A stretch of DNA of 64,000 nt from Pseudo-nitzschia pungens (Eukaryota > Bacillariophyta > Bacillariophyceae > Bacillariales > Bacillariaceae): positions 7,316,001 to 7,380,000 of the forward strand of contig CM074759.1 of NCBI GenBank assembly GCA_037355855.1, written 5' to 3'. A program made the position numbers and the translations under genes. Of the stretch, positions 21,872 through 32,714 are shown in pieces. Numbering within the stretch: position 1 is the first letter of the stretch; every line of letters starts with the position of its first letter. The notes below the pieces were generated by a model. That model made no database searches. It was not told the DNA's origin and saw nothing but the letters and a program-made list of their open reading frames with translations.

Positions 21872-24800
21872 TCAACCCTGAGGTCCAGTAAGCCAGGCTC
21901 TGAGGAGAGCAGCCTCTCGTTGGTATGGCTGCACTGGTGGGACAGGCGCTGCATACTGCTTCCTGGCAAGGTGGATGGTTGCAAGCCACTGCCTCTTGGC
22001 AGTCAGGGTGTAACCTTGTAGGACTTGGAAAGGGGTTTGTAACAGGGAGTGTGACTGGGGAAGTGCACCAGCTGCACCAATGGCCAATTCAGAGGAAATG
22101 GAAGCATCAAGAGATTGGTGTTGTTCAGCATCAAGGGTTCCCCCAGGACCATGGAGCCGTTCATTCCTATAGGTCCAAAGATCCCAGGAGGTAAGAAAGA
22201 ACTGATGGATGATAGCTGTGGCCCATCGTTTGGGAGAGCGCTTGCTTCCAATGTGGGAGTAGTAGTCAGCCTGGATTTGGTACCAGCGAGGAGACCACCT
22301 ACCCAGAAGCCAGTTGTGCCAGCCAATAGTCCTCTGTGCCCTGACAGCAGACGCAATTGCAAGTGAGTAGGATGATGGATAAATGGTCTGGCCCTTCCGA
22401 ACTCTGGTGAGAAGATCCACAATGGCAGCCACCAATGATGGATCAGTTTGTTCAACTTCAAGCCTCTGCTGCAGTGGTCCCTTGAAAGCTGACACACTGT
22501 GCTGTACTGCCCCAGGATCCTTGCAGGAGAGCACATGAGAAACCTTCTCGTTGTCTGCATCACACAATGGGCACCTGGAGTGATCCTGATACTGGTAGTG
22601 AAGTAGTTGGTTGCCAACACCAATGCTGCCAGAAGCAATTTTGACAAACCACCTTTGCATGCCAGGAGGTAAACGCTTGAAGGCATTCAGATGGGCACAC
22701 CAGTGGATGGAACTCAAAACAGGTTGTGGAATGGGAATGTCATGGTGGGTCTGCCAATATTGAAGAAGAGGAGGACCAGAAATGGCAACATGCAAAGCAT
22801 TTTGATCAAACCTTGAGCACTTGCTTCCATTGAGAGAAAAAGCCCAGGGCTCAAACACAAGTCTGGGATAGTGATGGGCAGAAGCTCTATGGACAGAGAG
22901 AAATGCCTTTGCCATGCTGTCAACCTGATGATTGCGAAGGGCCCACCAATCAAGAAAGATTCCAGCTTGATGTCCCTGAACCCACTGAAAGTGCACAGAG
23001 ATTGGCAGGGCAGAAATCATGTTTCTGATGACATAAACATAATCAAAAGACTTCTGGGAAATAACCAATGGCCATGATCCCTCAGCCTGTTTGAGAGCTG
23101 TGTCACCATCCAGAGCAATGGTGATAGAGCCAGAAGCAATATCAAAAAGACTCACCAGAGCAGTGCAGCAGGTGAGAACCCCAATGATTCCTGCCAGTTC
23201 ACTCCTGTAGGAAGATTGATCCTCAGGGGATCCACTGACAAAATTACAGCCAGTGAGGAACAATGAAGCAGTCTTGGTGGAGGTATTGGGTGACAAAATG
23301 AAAGCAGAAGTTCCTCTGAGAAGGTCCGGATCAAATGAACCATCACATACAGCACTGGCAGTACAACGCTGGATAGCATCAACAAGGTGCTGACAGCCAG
23401 CCTGTGGTAGGGAATATTTGTGGAGAAGTACTCTTGGAGACGCACAGAGTGCATCAAAGGCATCTACTGGGGAGTCTGGAAGAGAATCAAATGGATTGTA
23501 CTCCAGAGGATCCATGTCAGGAGGTTCGGAAACAAAAGCTGAGGACCCAACCACTCGAACAACTTGGCCACAAATAACAGGGCAGACAAGCACATCAGCA
23601 CATGCTGGTTTGTCAGAAATGAGTTCAGAAGTGACCCTGTATCTGCCCCTGCCCTGGGAGGTGCTCACAATCCAGCCAGTAGAAGTTTTGAAGAATATTC
23701 TGTTGGTGGATGGAGACAAAAACCAAGGCCAGAGAGAAGCTGTCTGGGGAGAGAGCCAATGCCCAAGGTGAAAAGGAGGAGCCAGTGCCCTGGCTGCAGG
23801 GGGTGGACAGGGGGGAAGAAAACAGGTCTGAAGAGCCTTAGTCCATAAGCGCTGTGCTGCTGGAGGCCAAGATGGAGGACATCTAGGCCAGTCAAGATGA
23901 TCCCTCAAGTGATTGGAGGATGTCAGCTGGAAAGCCATGGGAGAGAGTCTTTTCCCATCTGGAGTACAAATGTCAGCAAGGGAAATAGCCTTGAGGGACA
24001 TGCGCATGTGATTCAAGAGGGACAAGTCAGCACCTCTGAAGCCAGAGTTGACAAAGGCTTGCATGAGATAACAGTCATTGGAACGTAACAGAGGAAGATC
24101 TGGGAAGTCTTCAAACAAGCTCACAGGGTGAACAGAGAAAAACTTCCACACATGTTTGTACCAGCAGGGAGTGACGTAGGAAGCAAAAGGATGATATGGT
24201 GTGACACCAAGATGGAGAGGAATGCCAAGTTCGAGCCGTAGAGACTCAGCAGTTAGCCTGAGAATCGTACCAGTTTGTGAGGACCTGACAGATTCCTGAA
24301 AGAGGGTGGCAATATGACTGAACTCTTGGAGGAGGTATGGATGGATGAATCCAAAGCCTTGATAGAGGGAAGGACCATAGAACACATGTCTGGGAAATGT
24401 CCGTGACATCCCTGCTTTATTCAGCACAGGAACAAGAGCTGGGTGAATTATCTGAGTCCAAGTGGCCTCATCAAGTTGCGTGACAGGCATGGGGTATTCA
24501 ACAGACTTCATGAAAGAATACTTGAAGGTGTAGAGGGATGCGCGCTTCTCACACTTGGAAGCCTTGAGCTGAGAGCCAAAAGACTGAGACTGGGACTTCA
24601 TGTGAGCAATCTGTGCTTCCTCATTGCCATCCATGGAGATAAAAACCCCAAGAGTCTTGTCAGCATGGTCAACTTCAAAACGATCCAGGGTAGCTCGATT
24701 GCCATTCTTGTCAGCAACTGAGAAGTCACCAGGCATGTCAGCAATGGAGCGATAATCCCAACCGGATCCATTCCATTTGAAATCAATCAAATAACAGAAG

Positions 24801-27712
24801 GACTTGGCAGGTTCAATAGCACCACCAGTGGCAATAATCCCACCAGCCCACCGGTCAAGAGCTTCCTGAAAGTCAACAGCTAATTCCTCACCAGATGTGG
24901 AGGAATCAGAGCCAGCACAAAACAAATCTGTGTCATCCACAAAGGCAAAACCCACAAGAGAAACCAGTTGCAGGGACAATGAAGTGAGAAGATGGACACC
25001 ATGCCCAGCCTGTTGCATCATTCGGAAGACAATTGTTGACACCAAAGCCCAAAGAGTTGGACCAATACCATTGCCTTGGCCACAACCACTGAGAGGAACA
25101 GGTTCATCACCATACACAGGACCTGACCGACCAAAACCAGTTTTGATGTGGTGCTTGGCAAGTTGCAAAGTAGACAAAAGAACCTCACACACATGTGCAG
25201 GAACCCCAAAGCTCTGGAGAGTGAGACCTGCAATGGGATGAGAGATTCTATCATAACAGCCCTTGGCATCATTCATAGCAACAGCACCAGATCTGCGCTT
25301 CTGCCTCAACACATCACATATGAGCTTCTTGTTCAGGCAGGTGTTGATGGCCTTGTGGTGTTTCCTGCTTCCATGTTGATCAACAGCCACGGCATTGGCA
25401 CGTTCAGCATGGGCAAGAATTCGTCTGCCAATCATCTTGTTGTTGATTTGGAACTCAGGAGACATCAACTGGATGAGTCTCATCTTATCCACTCTATATT
25501 CACCAGGTTTCTTGAAGATCTCAACATCAGTGATGACCTGCCAAGCAGAAGGAGAGAAGCCAACAATCAATGGGACGGATCTCAGGAGAGTGTCAAACTT
25601 GTTCAGCTGGGGATCCAGGGCAAATGCCTTGTGGTGGGCAAAACTCAAACAAGAAGGTTCACTTGCTGTGCGTTCCCTCTGGCGTTTCCAGGCAGCAGCA
25701 TTGTCAGCTGGACACACTGAATAGTCAAAGGGGGGCAAACTCAGAATAGAGTCAGGGACTTTGAGACAGGAAAGAAATTCAGAAAGGTATTTGTCAGTGG
25801 CAGGAGGAGGAATGTATGTGCCATCAAGGACTTGGGGAGCAGCATGGGCAGTGCCTAGGTATCCAAAATCCTCAATGAAGGAGGGAGTCATGGAAGGAGT
25901 GCCAATACACTGCTGTTGACGCCGGACATTGGATTCAGCCATAGCTGGAACCATAGTAGACTGAGATTCCAAGACCTGTTCAACACCATCATGGCCAACT
26001 GCAATAGCGCGTAAGACTGCTGACTTGTTGACACGTCCCCGAATAGACCGAGCAGCGAGACCAAGCTCTCTTTGAAGACGTTCCCTGCGCATCCTGGCAC
26101 GAATCTGGGAAGCATGCTGGTTGTGAGGCTTGCCTTCAGCAAGAAGTGCATCCACCAGGCCTTGATTGAAGGAGTCTCTCCATGAGGGGGCCAATTTCTT
26201 CACTGCCCGGTATTGCTTGTAAGCTTGTTTCAGATGGAGGAGAGCACTGGAAAGGTCACTGTGTTCTCCTTTGTAGAGAGAAAGCTTGCAGGCCAACCTT
26301 TTCAAAACAGTATGACTGGTGGACACACCCTGTCTCAACTTAACAACACGCCGCCAAAAGTCAATGGTATCACGATAGACTTGCAGCTTTGGTGACCATG
26401 GAACCAAACCAGCTCTAGTGTGGCAGAGGTTTTGTTCAACAGAGAGCCTGAGAGAGGTAGAGGTTTCATGGAGTACTTCATATGTGGTGATGAGATCAGT
26501 GCGCACAGAAATATCCCCAGACTGAAACTGAGCCAGTAGGTGCTCCAGCTTAGCTTGGAGAGAAAACACTCCAGCCTTGAGAAAGCTGTGCCTCACTCAC
26601 TTGAAATACCGTTGGCGCAGATGAGGGTGGGAGGACTGGAGTTTGGAATGAGAGAATCTCACAGGAGGTGGAATATGTTTGCCCATGAGGCTGCAATTAC
26701 AAACCTCAATCCAAAGCAGTCTATGGTCAGATTCCATACCATGGGCACCTCCAAAGGAACAATACCCAGCCCTGAGAACATCAACATTCTCAGAGACCCA
26801 AATGGCATCAATTGGTGTTCTGGTAGTGTTGCGGTTGTGAGTGGCAGGAGGCGAAGACGTACTATGAAGTGTAAGAATGGCCTCTCTGAAACCAAGAGCC
26901 TTGAGCTCAAAAGACAAGCCATCAGTCCGAACATCAGCATTCTGGTCAATCCCAACAATGACCTGGTCACCTGCACCCAGGCAGACCTGAAGGGCAGCAG
27001 TCAAATCCCTGTGAAAAAGAATGCATGGATTGGGACTGAAAAGATTTTCAGCTGCTTGAAAGTAGCGGCACTGTTGATTCCAGACTGAACCAAGATCCCT
27101 ATCATTTTCAACAGGGCAGTAAGCAGAAAACATAGTGACAGTATAGCCATCCCTGCCTTGAAACTTGACAAAGGACCATCTTCCAAGACCAGAAGGATCA
27201 GCCCCATGGGCAATCTTGTGGGAACTGAACAGTTGATCAATGGAAAACCCTGTGCCACCAGGCTGAAGCCATGAGCAGTCAGAAGCTTCATGCTTGTTGT
27301 TGGCAAGATAGGAAAAACTTGAGGGACAGACATTCTTCATGCGCCTATTAAAAAGATCACAGGGCAGGAGTTTGGATTCATTCAAACAATGTTCAGCAAA
27401 AAGCGCCACACTGGCGTTACTCTTGACAAATTGACGGGCGTTGTGCTTGGACCTGGACATAAAGGCAGCTCTACGCTGGGGTCCAATGTTTTGGAAGGTG
27501 ATGATGGTGGAATTAGATGATGGAGCTTGAGGAAAGGAATGACCAAAACTGTCAGAATCCTTAGCAGCAAGAGAGTCTCCATGAAGAGTTAATTGGACAA
27601 AATGAGAGACAGGGGAAGAGGCGGAGGGGGAAAAGGGAGAAACAGGAGAAGCATTGATGGGATTTGGATTGGAAGGCATCCCATCACACCTCATACCTGA
27701 AGAGCTAACCAT
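21872..27712 (-). pseudogene. LINE-1 ORF2: endonuclease, RT and RNase H, one stop
   Basis: ORF2 polyprotein of about 1,950 aa. I place its start at ATGGTTAGC (27712), where it overlaps the ORF1 stop in the intact copies. An APE-type endonuclease fills the first 370 residues (IITFQNIGPQRRAAF, DQVIVGIDQNAD, TPIDAIWVSEN, ESDHRLLWIEV). A TGA at 26597-26599 then breaks the frame; LINE-2 has CGA there (50595-50597). Counting from the stop, RT lies at about residues 340-620 (MNDAKGCYDRI, GCGQGNGIGPTLW, catalytic FAFVDDTDLF at 551-560). RNase H is at 1083-1230 (CDGSFD, SSYRSELAG, ALDGDTALK, NHQVDSMAKAF). A CCHC motif, CPLCDADNEKVSHVLSC, is at 1342-1358. Confidence 0.9.
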
Positions 27713-30700
27713 GATCAGAAGGAAACCGAGTCTGTCGCACGGAAGGAAGAGTTGCCGGAGCTGATTTGGTGGAGACATTGGCATGGCTCAAATCACTGAC
27801 ACTAGCATCATGACTGGAAGAGAATGCAATTGCAGCAACTCCAAGCCTCAATGCAGAGGCTGCATCTTCCCCACCACCGGCAGCAGGAACTGCAGTTGAG
27901 GACTCAGGAGAGGCCACAGGGAGGTCACCAGCCATGGCATCATGGGGAGGGTCAGGAACTTCAGGGGGAACATCACGAGAGATACCCGGGGAGGCATCAG
28001 TCTTGGCCACATGGGTAGGATCACCGCCAGGAGGAACAGCACCTGCAGGCGCTGAGGCCTGGACATCAGTGAGATTAGAAGTGCCGGTCGCTAAAGTATC
28101 CATGGATTGAGAATCATCAAAGCCTCCACCACCACTGTCAGCACTGGGCTTGGAGGTTAAAGTGCAAATCCAGATCAAAAGTGAGATCAGGAGCAAGGTC
28201 AACTGACAAGTCATCATCAACAAGTTCCCAATCTCGTGCATCCCCATCACCAAAAAAGGGAAGAGAGTTATCCTGCATTGGATCTGCGGCAGGTGCAGTT
28301 TCCACAACACAATTGACAGCAGCATCCCAATGGTAAGCTTCCATTTCAGTCAAGCACTCAGAAGAGAACCATTGTCTAACACAAGAACCATACTGAGCTT
28401 CCAGAAAAATAGGCAGGAAAGACAAAATGGCCGTTGCTTCAGCCTTGGTAGTGATGTTGTACAAAGCAAGGATCTTGCCTCGGTATGAACTGGTATCAAC
28501 AGAAAGAAAAAGAGGCCATGACCAATTGTCACAGGTTCTGATGCCCAGAAGCACACTGCGCAGTGTCTTGAGCTTGGAGGGGGGAAGAGGTCTGTCAGAA
28601 GGATTGGTAGCTGTCTCAATAAACTTGTAGAATTTACCATCAGGTAAAGAGGCAATGTCTGAAGGTTTGCAACGGTTGAACTGGGCTTTGAGGAGCTTAA
28701 CAGTTTGGGCGCGCTTTGTTGCATCACATAAAACATGAGCAGCCAGAACCGGATTGGGATCAGGAGTTCTGGAGTTGTCAAGGCTGATATTCTTCCTGAT
28801 AACAGCAATAGGACATGCCTGAAACCTGGGATGAGTCTGAAGCAATTCGTTGTAGTGGTCAAGATCAAAACTCTGCATGTAAGATCCAAGGAGAAAGCCA
28901 CAGGTGACAATAACTGGGGCCTGTATGTGGTCATATTTCAGGTCCATATCACGGTCTCTGAGCCTCTGGAGCAATTGTGCTGAAAAGAGTTTCTCCAGGG
29001 AAGCACTGTGTCCCACAAAGAATCGTAGATGAGGAGCAGTTCTACTGCGAAGCCAGAGCTGAGCAACATACAATTCCAAGGTCTTCCTGTCAGGAAGTGT
29101 CCCCCAAAACTTGGTAACTGGCTTGGCCTTGGGGTTGAGTCTGGCTCTTGAGGGAAAAACATACAACACCAGGCGCTTGTCAACAGTCCATAGAAGATCC
29201 AAAGCTTCCTTGAGAGACTTGAGCAGCTCATCATATAGGTCCCCAGGGCGTTGTGACATCAACCTTGGAAGGGACAGGGTGACATAAGAACTATGAGAAC
29301 ACTTGGTGCCAGCAGTGACATCCACTGGAGCTCTAGAATCACTGGAGCAAACCCCTCGGCGTTGGAGGAAATGCCCAGCAGAGGAGGACAAGACAGTAGC
29401 ATCACCACCACCAGGAAGAAAGGACACTGATTTGGAAGTGGAAGATTTGGAAGTGGAAGCATCATCAGCCACTGGTGGCGCAGGTGTAGGAGGGCGCTTC
29501 TTGAAATGCCAATGAGAACCAAGCACCTGATTGGCTGCCCACCATACTTTGCCTTCAGTGCTAGGCAAAAGGTTGCCTTCACAATACAGGTCATCAAAAC
29601 ACTCAGGAGACATCTTGACCAAACCAATAAGACATTGCTTCAGAGCCTGGCCAGGTGGTTGCTTGGTGCAGGCTGGGGCAGAGTCTTGAAAGCAAGCAGA
29701 GGCAATAGAAGCCAAGGAAGCTACAGAGGCATTGCGCCAGTCTGGAGTGTCCGGAAAAACCTGAGCATAAACAGGAGGGATGGCAGTCCGGCAAATATCA
29801 TGGATGGATTTTTTGTCTTTACCCTCCTTCTTGCTGAAAAAGTGTGTGGGGCTTGGACACCCAGCCCATAACCGGTTACCAGTTGGAGATTTTCGAAAGG
29901 CATGAATTGCAGATGGTATAGGAGACTTGCCAGAACAGGGACCCTTACCATAAAAACACCAGAAGAAGGAAGCGGAATGAGCCCTGTTGGCAGCAGCCAG
30001 AGCCTCCTGGCGTTGGGATTGGCGTGCTTGCTGCTGAGAGGGATCAGCTTTCTGGGCAGAGGAAAAGGCAAGAGTGGATTGCTTGAGGATGGATGAAGCA
30101 GGGACCTTGCCTGAGGTCCCAGGGCCCTTTGGTGTGTGTCTGGACGTCTGTTGGCCTGGCAGCTGGGAGCCTGCCTGGTTGGATCCTGGCTGCTGGGAGC
30201 CTGGGGGCCGGGGTCCTGACTGCTGGGATCCCTGCTGCTGGGAGCCCTGCTGCTGGGAGCCTGAGGACTGGGAGCTTATCAGCTTGGGGTCTGACAGCAA
30301 AGCACTTGACGACTGAGAGCCTGACAGAGTACCTGACTGCGGAGGACCTGACTCCTGGGAGCCTAGCTGAGAAGCTGTTGACAGAGAAGAAGTTTGCAAG
30401 GAATCACCTGGTGCAGAGTCCCCTGGTGCAGATTCCCCTGGTGCAGATTCAGTGCCAAGCATCTCAACATCAGAGAGCACACCTGCAGAAGAAGAAGTCT
30501 TCAAGGAATCCCCTGGAGCAGGTTCAGTGCCAAGCATATCAACATCAGAAAGCACACCTGCAGATGAGGACACAGAAGAAGATGAAGACATATCATCAAC
30601 AGAAGACCCAGGCATAGAGGATGAAGAGGCTGATGAGGCAGAGGAAGAGGATGATCTGGTATCAAGAGTAGGAGAGGGAGTAGTAAGAGCAGAGGTGACA

Positions 30701-30852
30701 CTAGAATGTCTTGGAGGGGTCTTTTGCACAAATGGGCGCTTGTTAGACCGAGTCCCAGAGGCAGACCTAGCAGAAGAAGGAGGTGTGGAAGATCTTTTCT
30801 TCCGGGAAGCGGTTTGGGAGGTGGGCCGCCCCTTAGTGGGAGGGGGAGGCAT
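27705..30852 (-). pseudogene. LINE-1 ORF1, frameshifted
   Basis: ORF1 product, probably the RNA-binding partner of ORF2, but no RRM or zinc knuckle is recognisable. The start is set at MPPPPTKGRPTSQ (30852), matching the ATG with good context in LINE-3. The N-terminal 300 residues are Ser/Pro/Gly/Gln-rich, with repeated GSQQ-type units. The conserved part runs from SASFFWCFYGKGPCSGKSP onward. Compared with LINE-2 and LINE-3, 40 residues are missing after PLPPSKLKT, a deletion between two AAGAC pentamers. One extra base near 28149 ends the frame at 28138; the Gly/Ser tail continues in another frame to 27705. Confidence 0.85.
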
Positions 30853-30889
30853 TGTACCAGAAGTGGAGCACTGAGGGCAGAGACACCAG

Positions 30890-31910
30890 CTGCGGTTGAG
30901 GGCAAAGGCCGGGACAGGAGAAGCACCGGTGGAGATCAAAGCAACAGCTGAAAAGCAGGCAATTGGGTGTTGGACCAACAGCAGACACGCCTCTTGGATG
31001 TGCAAGTGCCAGGTGATGACAAAGGCCGGGGCAGGAGAAGCACCGGTTGATGACAAAGGCCGGGGCAGAAGAAGCACCGATTGAGGGCAAACAACAGCTG
31101 AAAAGCAAACAATTGGGTGCTAGACCAACAGCAGACACGCCTCTTGGAAGTGCAAGTGCCAGGTGATGACAAAGGCCGGGGCAGGAGAAGCACCGGTTGA
31201 GGGCAAACAACAGCTGAAAAGCAAGCAATTGGGTGCTGGACCACCAGCAGACAAGCCTCTTGGATGTGCAAGTGCCAGGTGATGACAAAGGCCGGAGCAG
31301 GTGAAGCACCGGTTGAGGGCAAAGGCCGGGGCAGGAAAAGCACCAGTGGAGGGCAAATCAACAGCAGAAAACCTCCAGTGGAGTGCAGGAGCAACAACTG
31401 AAAATGCCGCGCTTGAAAGGAGAAGTACCCGGTGTTGACAATGGCCAGGGCAGGAGAAGCACCGGTTGATGACAAAGGCCGGGGCAGGAGAAGCACCGGG
31501 TGAGGGCAAACAACAGCTGAAAAGCAAGCAATTGGGTGCTGGACCAACAGCAGATACGCCTCTTGGATGTGCAAGTGCCAGGTGATGAAAAAGGCCAGGG
31601 AAGGAGAAGCACCAGTTGAGGGCAAAGGCCGGGGCAGGAGAAGCACCAATGGAGGGCAAACCAACAGCTGAAAAGCAACCCGTTGGGTGCTGGAGCAACA
31701 GCAGACACTGCTCTGGGATGTAAAAGTGCCAGGTGATGACAAAGGCCGGGGCAGGAGAAGCACCGATTGAGGGCAAAGCAACAAACTGAAAAGCAAGCTG
31801 TTGGGAGCGGGAACAACAGTAGACACTCCTCTTGGATGTAAAAGTGCCAGGTGATGACAAAGGCCTGGGCAGGGAAAGCACCGGTTGCGGGTAAATGCCA
31901 GTTGATAGGT
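30890..31910 (-). repeat. 5' UTR minisatellite array of LINE-1
   Basis: About a dozen irregular units built from GGCCGGGGCAGGAGAAGCAC, then CGGTTGAGGGCAAA, AACAGCTGAAAAGCAA, TTGGGTGCTGGAGCAACAGC, and AAGTGCCAGGTGATGACAAA. Full units are about 120-130 bp, with some short 36-bp units. It lies just upstream of ORF1. All three minus frames are open for hundreds of codons, so the long ORFs here reflect base composition rather than protein. Confidence 0.85.
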
Positions 31911-31924
31911 TGATAGGTTGTATG

Positions 31925-32090
31925 CTGGGAAACAGGGTACAGCAGCAACAACAGGTCCAGTGTTGGTCTGAACAAGGAAAAACTCCAGGGGAACCAAAAG
32001 AAAAGACTGGAGCACTACCAGAAGAGTCTCGTTCGAAACCCACAGAGGTGCTCTGGAGTTACAGAATTTAGGAACTCCAGTAGACCACTG
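31925..32090 (+). other. gypsy linker fragment within LINE-1 5' UTR
   Basis: The plus strand contains GGGTACAGCAGCAACAACAG and, further on, ACCCACAGAGGTGCTCTGGA. These match the gypsy F internal region (49138-49290) and, more distantly, the gypsy B linker coding for YTKGGALEQNY. The fragment is antisense to the LINE. Equivalent segments are at 56815-56985 in LINE-2 and 60083-60262 in LINE-3. Confidence 0.7.
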
Positions 32091-32528
32091 CAAATCGTGT
32101 AGAAACAAACTGTAGAAACAAACTGACGACTGGCTTGTAACAAAGACCTGGTATGAGGGACACTGCTTGCGTGAAAACAGGGGCTTTAGGAGGAACACTT
32201 AGGGACCGGGGGATATCAATGCCAGGGCACACTTAAAAGGCTCAGGAGGGAACTTGAAGTTCAAACTCGCGAGTACTTATAAGTGGAAACAGTATCCAGG
32301 GGCAATTGGCTTGAAAACAGTGACCTTGAGCGAGACACTTAGGGACCAGGGAAACAGTGGAAACAGTATCCGGGGGCAATTGGCTTGAAAACAGGTACCT
32401 TGAGCGAGACACTTAGGAACCAGGGAAGCTGCTTGCTTGAAAACAGGGGCTTTAGTAGAAAAACCTAGGGACCAGGGAGAGGCTTGTGTCTTGAAAACAG
32501 TGTCGAACTTGAAGTTCAAGTTGGGGTT

Positions 32529-32714
32529 GTTGTCAAAAATACCACCAGACCAGAGAGACCTTGCAACAAGAAGCACAACAGCGTCACATACCACAAAGCG
32601 CGTGAGTCTATTGCTGCTGACACGATTCGGATTGCAAAGGAGCCTGGCGAGACCAATATTGCTGACTTATTCACCAAGTTGCTTAATGGTCCAATGTTAA
32701 AGAGCATGTGGTAA
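32529..32714 (+). pseudogene. copia RNase H end, right of LINE-1
   Basis: Encodes the last 62 residues of a copia RNase H (VVKNTTRPERPCNKKHNSV and GETNIADLFTKLLNGPMLKS), ending in TAA after MW. The first 145 bp duplicate the left flank of LINE-1, but with changes that are mostly silent. The piece may therefore come from a different copia copy. Past the stop (32715 onward) come the usual 3' non-coding bases. Confidence 0.8.

Larger units (their letters stand above)
21541..32528 (-). mobile_element. LINE-1: non-LTR retrotransposon, 5' truncated
   Basis: An 11-kb minus-strand LINE. From its 5' side (right) it has part of the 5' UTR, a minisatellite array, ORF1, ORF2, a 3' UTR with two hairpins and an (ATT)n tail at 21541-21553. 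It follows LINE-2 closely until about 32528, where LINE-2 continues for roughly 850 further bases, so LINE-1 is 5' truncated. Defects are a one-base insertion near 28149 and a 120-bp in-frame deletion in ORF1, plus a CGA-to-TGA stop in ORF2. It lies between two copia fragments. Confidence 0.92.

Noticed and set aside
28560..28590. The missing 120 bp in LINE-1 ORF1 as a spliced intron
   Set aside because: No GT-AG borders fit the join, and the segment is coding and in frame in LINE-2 and LINE-3.
30852..31077. Upstream in-frame start for LINE-1 ORF1 (MLLLPRPL)
   Set aside because: The extension is minisatellite sequence; the ATG before PPPP agrees with the start in LINE-2 and LINE-3.
30936..32198. 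Long minus-strand ORFs (up to 420 codons) with Cys-rich 40-residue repeats over the LINE-1 array, and similar ones at 55148-56521
   Set aside because: All three minus frames are open over the same repeats, which points to composition and repeat structure, not a protein.
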